DNA of 10,476 nt, taken from positions 82,845 to 93,320 of the forward strand of contig NW_004191594.1 in NCBI RefSeq assembly GCF_000330505.1, given 5' to 3'. Source of the stretch: Entamoeba invadens IP1 (lineage: Eukaryota; Evosea; Mastigamoebida; Endamoebidae). Shown here piece after piece: positions 7,641 to 10,476 of this stretch. Under the pieces are notes generated by a model. The model saw nothing but the letters and a program-made list of their open reading frames with translations, ran no database searches and was not told where the DNA came from. Both the position numbers and the translations under genes were made by a program. Position 1 is the stretch's first letter. Every line of letters begins with the position of its first letter.

Positions 7641-9076
7641 ATGTTGCCCAACGTTCATGAAGCCTTTAAGAAGAGGTTTAAGTCTTACATAAAAGCAATA
7701 CCAAAGGCTCAAATAACTCCCATAATCAGAGATGGGTATATTAAATATTTCAACTCCAATCCATTTACAATTACAAGTTGTGAACAAAACTTTGGAATGG
7801 CTTCTTTCAGTACTTACCCAGTCATCAATGGTATTAAACAAGGTGAACCCAACTGTGACTATTCTGGAATATTACAATTACACAATAGTCAAATAACAGC
7901 CATTTGTGATGGGTGTGGATGGGGAAGTGCTTCATGTTTAGCAGCACAAAGTGCTTTGCACGGATTGTGTAAGTGTGTGGAGGACAACATCAGTGGTTGC
8001 AAAACATTGAGAGACGTTGCAACTATTCTTGTTCGGGCAGTTGAATGTGCCCATAATAACGTTTGTTTTCTAATAAATGATATTTCTATTTATGTTACAT
8101 GAAGTACAACAAAAATATCACAACAAAAGGGGGTGTTCTGATTTAGATACAATTTACTAATCTACAGATATTTTCAAATGACAAACAAACAACTGCGACA
8201 ACTACACTTATTTCATCAATAACATTACAATCTGAAGGGAAATTGTATGCACTTGTGATTTCAATTGGCGACTGCCAATCATTTTTATTCAACACAAAGA
8301 CTTCAACGACAACACCAGTGAATGACAAATGGAGTCGGAATATTTGTGAAGTGAATGACTGTGGTGGATGGATTGGGTATTCTGCTAAGGGTGTTCCAAA
8401 TCTAAAAGGATGTTTTTTGAAGCTTTTGGAAGTGAAAGAGGGTGATATTATCCTTTTAATGTCAGATGGCCTCTCAGACAATTTAAACGAGTTTGATCCT
8501 CCACATTCTTCAGTATGTGACTTACTCTCTTCGACCCTCAAAGCTTCAACGTCTCTTGGTAATTTCGTTTATCAGATGACACACTTTGTCATCGAAAAAA
8601 CCAACGAAACTCGAATGTTTCATCAAACCCATACATGTAAGAGGAAAGATACATTAAAAGGTAAATTGGATCATGTCACTTTAATAGCTTCTCGGGTAAA
8701 AGCCTGTTATGAAAATACCCATGATATTAACGAAATAATATCCGAAGAAATCAAAACAATATACCCGTCAAAGTCTGATTTTAAACGACCAAACAGTGTC
8801 TCATATTCTCATGAAAAAATGGAGGACGTACAACGTACATTTTCGAACCCGTCTTCTTCCGAATTCACACACTTCTATCCTTCACTCTCAGAGTCTTCTG
8901 TACTTCCAACACATCTTTGTGTTGGAAGTAATGTCATTTCCATTGAGAAAAAAATGTTTGGCCACTCTGCTGATCCCTCCCCAGACTTCCACAACGTTCA
9001 CATGACAATTACAGAGTCACCATCACCTCTTCCAAGGAAGAAATTCAGAAATTCCTTCATAAACTTATTCCACTAA
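7641..9076 (+). CDS. PP2C/PPM-type phosphatase-like protein, two exons
   Basis: Joining 7641-8060 to 8147-9076 gives 449 residues related to metal-dependent Ser/Thr phosphatases. Recognisable pieces are AICDGCGWGSAS (residues 87-98, the slot of DGHGG), TTATTTLISS followed by ISIGDC (about 155-183), LLMSDGLSDNL (243-253) and KLDHVTLIAS (313-322). Predicted metal-binding Asp90, Asp247 and Asp315 are retained. The histidine of DGHGG is Cys92 and the usual R..MED start motif is not evident, so activity may be altered. The motif style recalls Entamoeba leucine-rich-repeat PP2C proteins, but no repeats precede it here. Residues about 325-449 form a Ser/Pro-rich tail without a recognised domain, ending with basic PRKKFR. 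The two exons are in phase 0. The start is uncertain: the frame is open back to 7590, and a 21-codon ATG frame (7552-7617) overlaps in another register. Much of exon 2 upstream of 8243 lacks an ATG, so it can only be reached by splicing. Confidence 0.8.
8061..8146 (+). other. Spliceosomal intron in the PP2C-like gene
   Basis: The donor is GTTTGT at 8061-8066, the typical Entamoeba 5' splice site, and the acceptor chosen is ATTTAG ending at 8146, giving an 86-nt phase-0 intron with in-frame stops. Splicing joins AHNN to IQFTNLQIFSNDKQ and restores the PP2C core. An alternative acceptor CTACAG ends at 8167, also in phase 0, and would remove seven residues. TAG acceptors are preferred in this genus, hence the choice. 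Confidence 0.7.
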
Positions 9077-9267
9077 AATGACTTAAAAATGTATTTATTG
9101 ATTTTTCCTTTGTTTTACCATTTTACAGTATCAAATATTAGATTTATTTTTACTATATTTTATATTACAGTCCGTTTTTCTTTCAACTAAAAAAGAAAAC
9201 CTCAAAGTATGTTTACTAAATCAATAATAGTAAAAATACCATAAAAATAATTATATGAATTGATAAA

Positions 9268-9275
9268 GAACTTAA
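9268..9275 (+). promoter_or_regulatory. Putative GAAC box of the dehydrogenase gene
   Basis: GAACTTAA starts 22 nt before the ATG at 9290. It sits in a 213-nt A/T-rich spacer after the PP2C stop that has no other recognisable feature apart from T-rich 3' signals. The placement supports the ATG at 9290 over the open but ATG-less frame upstream. Confidence 0.35.
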
Positions 9276-9289
9276 TATTTTATTTGTCA

Positions 9290-10186
9290 ATGTCTTTACT
9301 TGCTGGTGTGCTTATATGCTTGGTGCTTTATATCTTGATAGTCGTCATTTATGCGAAAGGAGTTGGAATGAATTGGCACTATCCAGACCTTCATGGGAAG
9401 ACTGTATGTATATTAGGTGGTACAGCTGGGATAGGGTTAGAGACAGCGAAAAAGATTAAGTCTTTAGGAGCAAATTTGATAATAGTTGGGCGTAACCCGA
9501 GTACTCTTGAGGATGTCACGAATGTTGAAGTGGACTTAAGTGACTTGAAATCCGTTAAAACTGGCGTAGAAAAGTTGGAACATATAGTCGACCATATTGA
9601 CATATTGATAAACAACGCCGGGTGTGTTGTCTTGGAATATGGCCAGAAGACTAAACAAGGGTACGACATCACTGTTGGTGTTAATTATATCGGAACAGCT
9701 TCTTTTGCAATAGGAGTCTCAAGTCTCCTTATGAACGCAAAAGCTCCGCGATTTGTCGTGGTGTCGTCGTTGAACGCGGGAGACTGGCACGAGAAAGAAC
9801 TTCCATTTGACTGGGAAAAAGCACCTGGGGAGGAAGATCCATATATTGTGAGTAAAACTGCCTGTTCACTCTTTGCTGTTGGATATGCTAAAAAGTATCC
9901 AAAAATACAGACAGCACATGTCCACCCTGGGTTTGTGAAAAGTTCATTATGGAGGAATATGACTGGATTTACTAAAGCGTTATATGCAGTCGTATTGTTC
10001 TTGGTTGGGAGAAATTGTTGGGAAGGAGCTCAGACATCATTGTACTGCGCATTGGCACCGAAAATAGTGTCAGGAGAATACTATGCGGACTGCTTGAGAC
10101 AAGAAATTAACGTGCTCTGTCATGATGAAGAGGTCATTGAAAAACTTTGGAAGAAGACGATGGAAGCAATGGAGAAGGTGGATTAA
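9290..10186 (+). CDS. Membrane-anchored short-chain dehydrogenase/reductase (retinol-dehydrogenase-like)
   Basis: This 298-residue SDR probably reduces or oxidises a lipid-like carbonyl or alcohol with NADP(H). Residues 3-23 are one strongly hydrophobic N-terminal segment, so the enzyme is likely anchored in the ER or a related membrane. The Rossmann core shows the glycine motif GGTAGIG (43-49), IIVGRNP (64-70) where Arg68 after the second strand suggests NADP(H), VDLSDL (81-86), NNAG (108-111), catalytic Ser160, YIVSK with Tyr185 and Lys189, and HPG (212-214). The layout fits the RDH11-14/WWOX-like SDR group. A second hydrophobic stretch (229-240) may contact the membrane. The ATG at 9290 was chosen because the open frame upstream to 9251 has no ATG, and a GAAC box lies 22 nt away. 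No intron is needed. The true substrate is unknown; retinoid activity should not be assumed in an amoeba. Confidence 0.9.
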   Translation: MSLLAGVLICLVLYILIVVIYAKGVGMNWHYPDLHGKTVCILGGTAGIGLETAKKIKSLGANLIIVGRNPSTLEDVTNVEVDLSDLKSVKTGVEKLEHIVDHIDILINNAGCVVLEYGQKTKQGYDITVGVNYIGTASFAIGVSSLLMNAKAPRFVVVSSLNAGDWHEKELPFDWEKAPGEEDPYIVSKTACSLFAVGYAKKYPKIQTAHVHPGFVKSSLWRNMTGFTKALYAVVLFLVGRNCWEGAQTSLYCALAPKIVSGEYYADCLRQEINVLCHDEEVIEKLWKKTMEAMEKVD

Positions 10187-10302
10187 GTTTTTGAAATGGT
10201 TTAAACTTGTTATATTATATCTTATTATCTAAATAGAAATAATCTTATTATAATCAATTATTATAACAATATAAATTTTTAATAAATACAGTAGGGAAAA
10301 TG

Positions 10303-10476
10303 AACCTTAGCCCAACAAATGTACTTTAGCCCAAAGAAATTCCTATATTTTTCTTTAAAAACACGGGTTTTTACCAAAAAAACAAATATTTGAGAAAAAT
10401 GACTTATATATAGGTATAGTTTATTATTTTAATATAACAATAGAAATAAATTAGTTTTTCTTTGGGCTAAGGTTAA
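10303..10476. repeat. Inverted-repeat element (MITE-like), right end at the window edge
   Basis: AACCTTAGCCCAA at 10303-10315 is perfectly complementary to TTGGGCTAAGGTT at 10462-10474. A second left copy, TTAGCCCAAAGAAA (10326-10339), is complementary to 10457-10470, so the left end holds two related subrepeats 19 nt apart. The interior is A/T-rich, with AAAAACACGGGTTTT at 10357-10371, and codes for nothing visible. With six G/C in a 13-bp arm, chance is very unlikely at this base composition. It is most likely a non-autonomous DNA transposon of at least 172 bp. The window ends two bases after the arm, so no target duplication can be checked. Confidence 0.6.

Noticed and set aside
8143..8541. 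Minus-strand frame of 132 codons
   Set aside because: It lies opposite PP2C exon 2, whose motifs are clear on the plus strand.
9391..9672. Minus-strand frame of 93 codons
   Set aside because: It is the antisense of the SDR cofactor-binding region.
10303..10476. TTAGCCC/GGGCTAA motifs as a telomeric repeat
   Set aside because: Only two inward-facing copies per end and no tandem array; the inverted arrangement fits a transposon end instead.

Overview
The window looks like nuclear DNA of an amoebozoan parasite of the genus Entamoeba, most likely a species with relatively GC-rich coding sequence such as E. invadens. This is an inference: no rRNA or other marker gene is present. The evidence is compact, mostly intronless genes separated by extremely A/T-rich spacers, one short spliceosomal intron opening with the Entamoeba-type donor GTTTGT, and GAACT boxes 15-27 nt upstream of four of the six start codons, which fits the GAAC core promoter element and very short 5' leaders known from Entamoeba.

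Layout. On the minus strand lie a 3'-truncated S28 serine carboxypeptidase with a signal peptide (1-805, running off the left edge) and, upstream of it, a HAD-superfamily phosphatase (1318-1971). A 760-nt spacer holds the divergent promoters of the HAD gene and of the first plus-strand gene. The plus strand then carries a 744-residue Hsp110/Hsp70-like ATPase fused to a C-terminal TPR domain (2732-4966), a membrane-anchored Bem46/ABHD13-like alpha/beta hydrolase (5069-5974), a PP2C/PPM-type phosphatase split by one intron (7641-9076), and a membrane-anchored short-chain dehydrogenase (9290-10186). Between the hydrolase and the phosphatase is a gene-free stretch of about 1.6 kb with several A/T-rich dyads and one GC-marked inverted-repeat element (about 7222-7386). 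A second inverted-repeat element (10303 to the right edge) follows the dehydrogenase.

The genes do not form an obvious pathway. They are unrelated housekeeping or accessory functions: secreted or lysosomal peptidase, small-molecule phosphatase, chaperone cofactor, lipid or ester hydrolase, protein phosphatase, and an oxidoreductase probably at the ER membrane.

The most interesting items are these. (1) The chaperone gene combines an Hsp110-like nucleotide-binding domain and helical C-terminal region, without a recognisable beta-sandwich substrate domain, with an FKBP-type TPR domain that keeps most carboxylate-clamp residues. (2) Two short inverted-repeat elements have similar end architecture and share an internal core. 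(3) The PP2C-like protein has a variant active-site motif and a problematic 5' end. Start codons here are ATG codons chosen from the sequence; for the HAD, PP2C and dehydrogenase genes they lie a little downstream of the 5' limit of the open frame.
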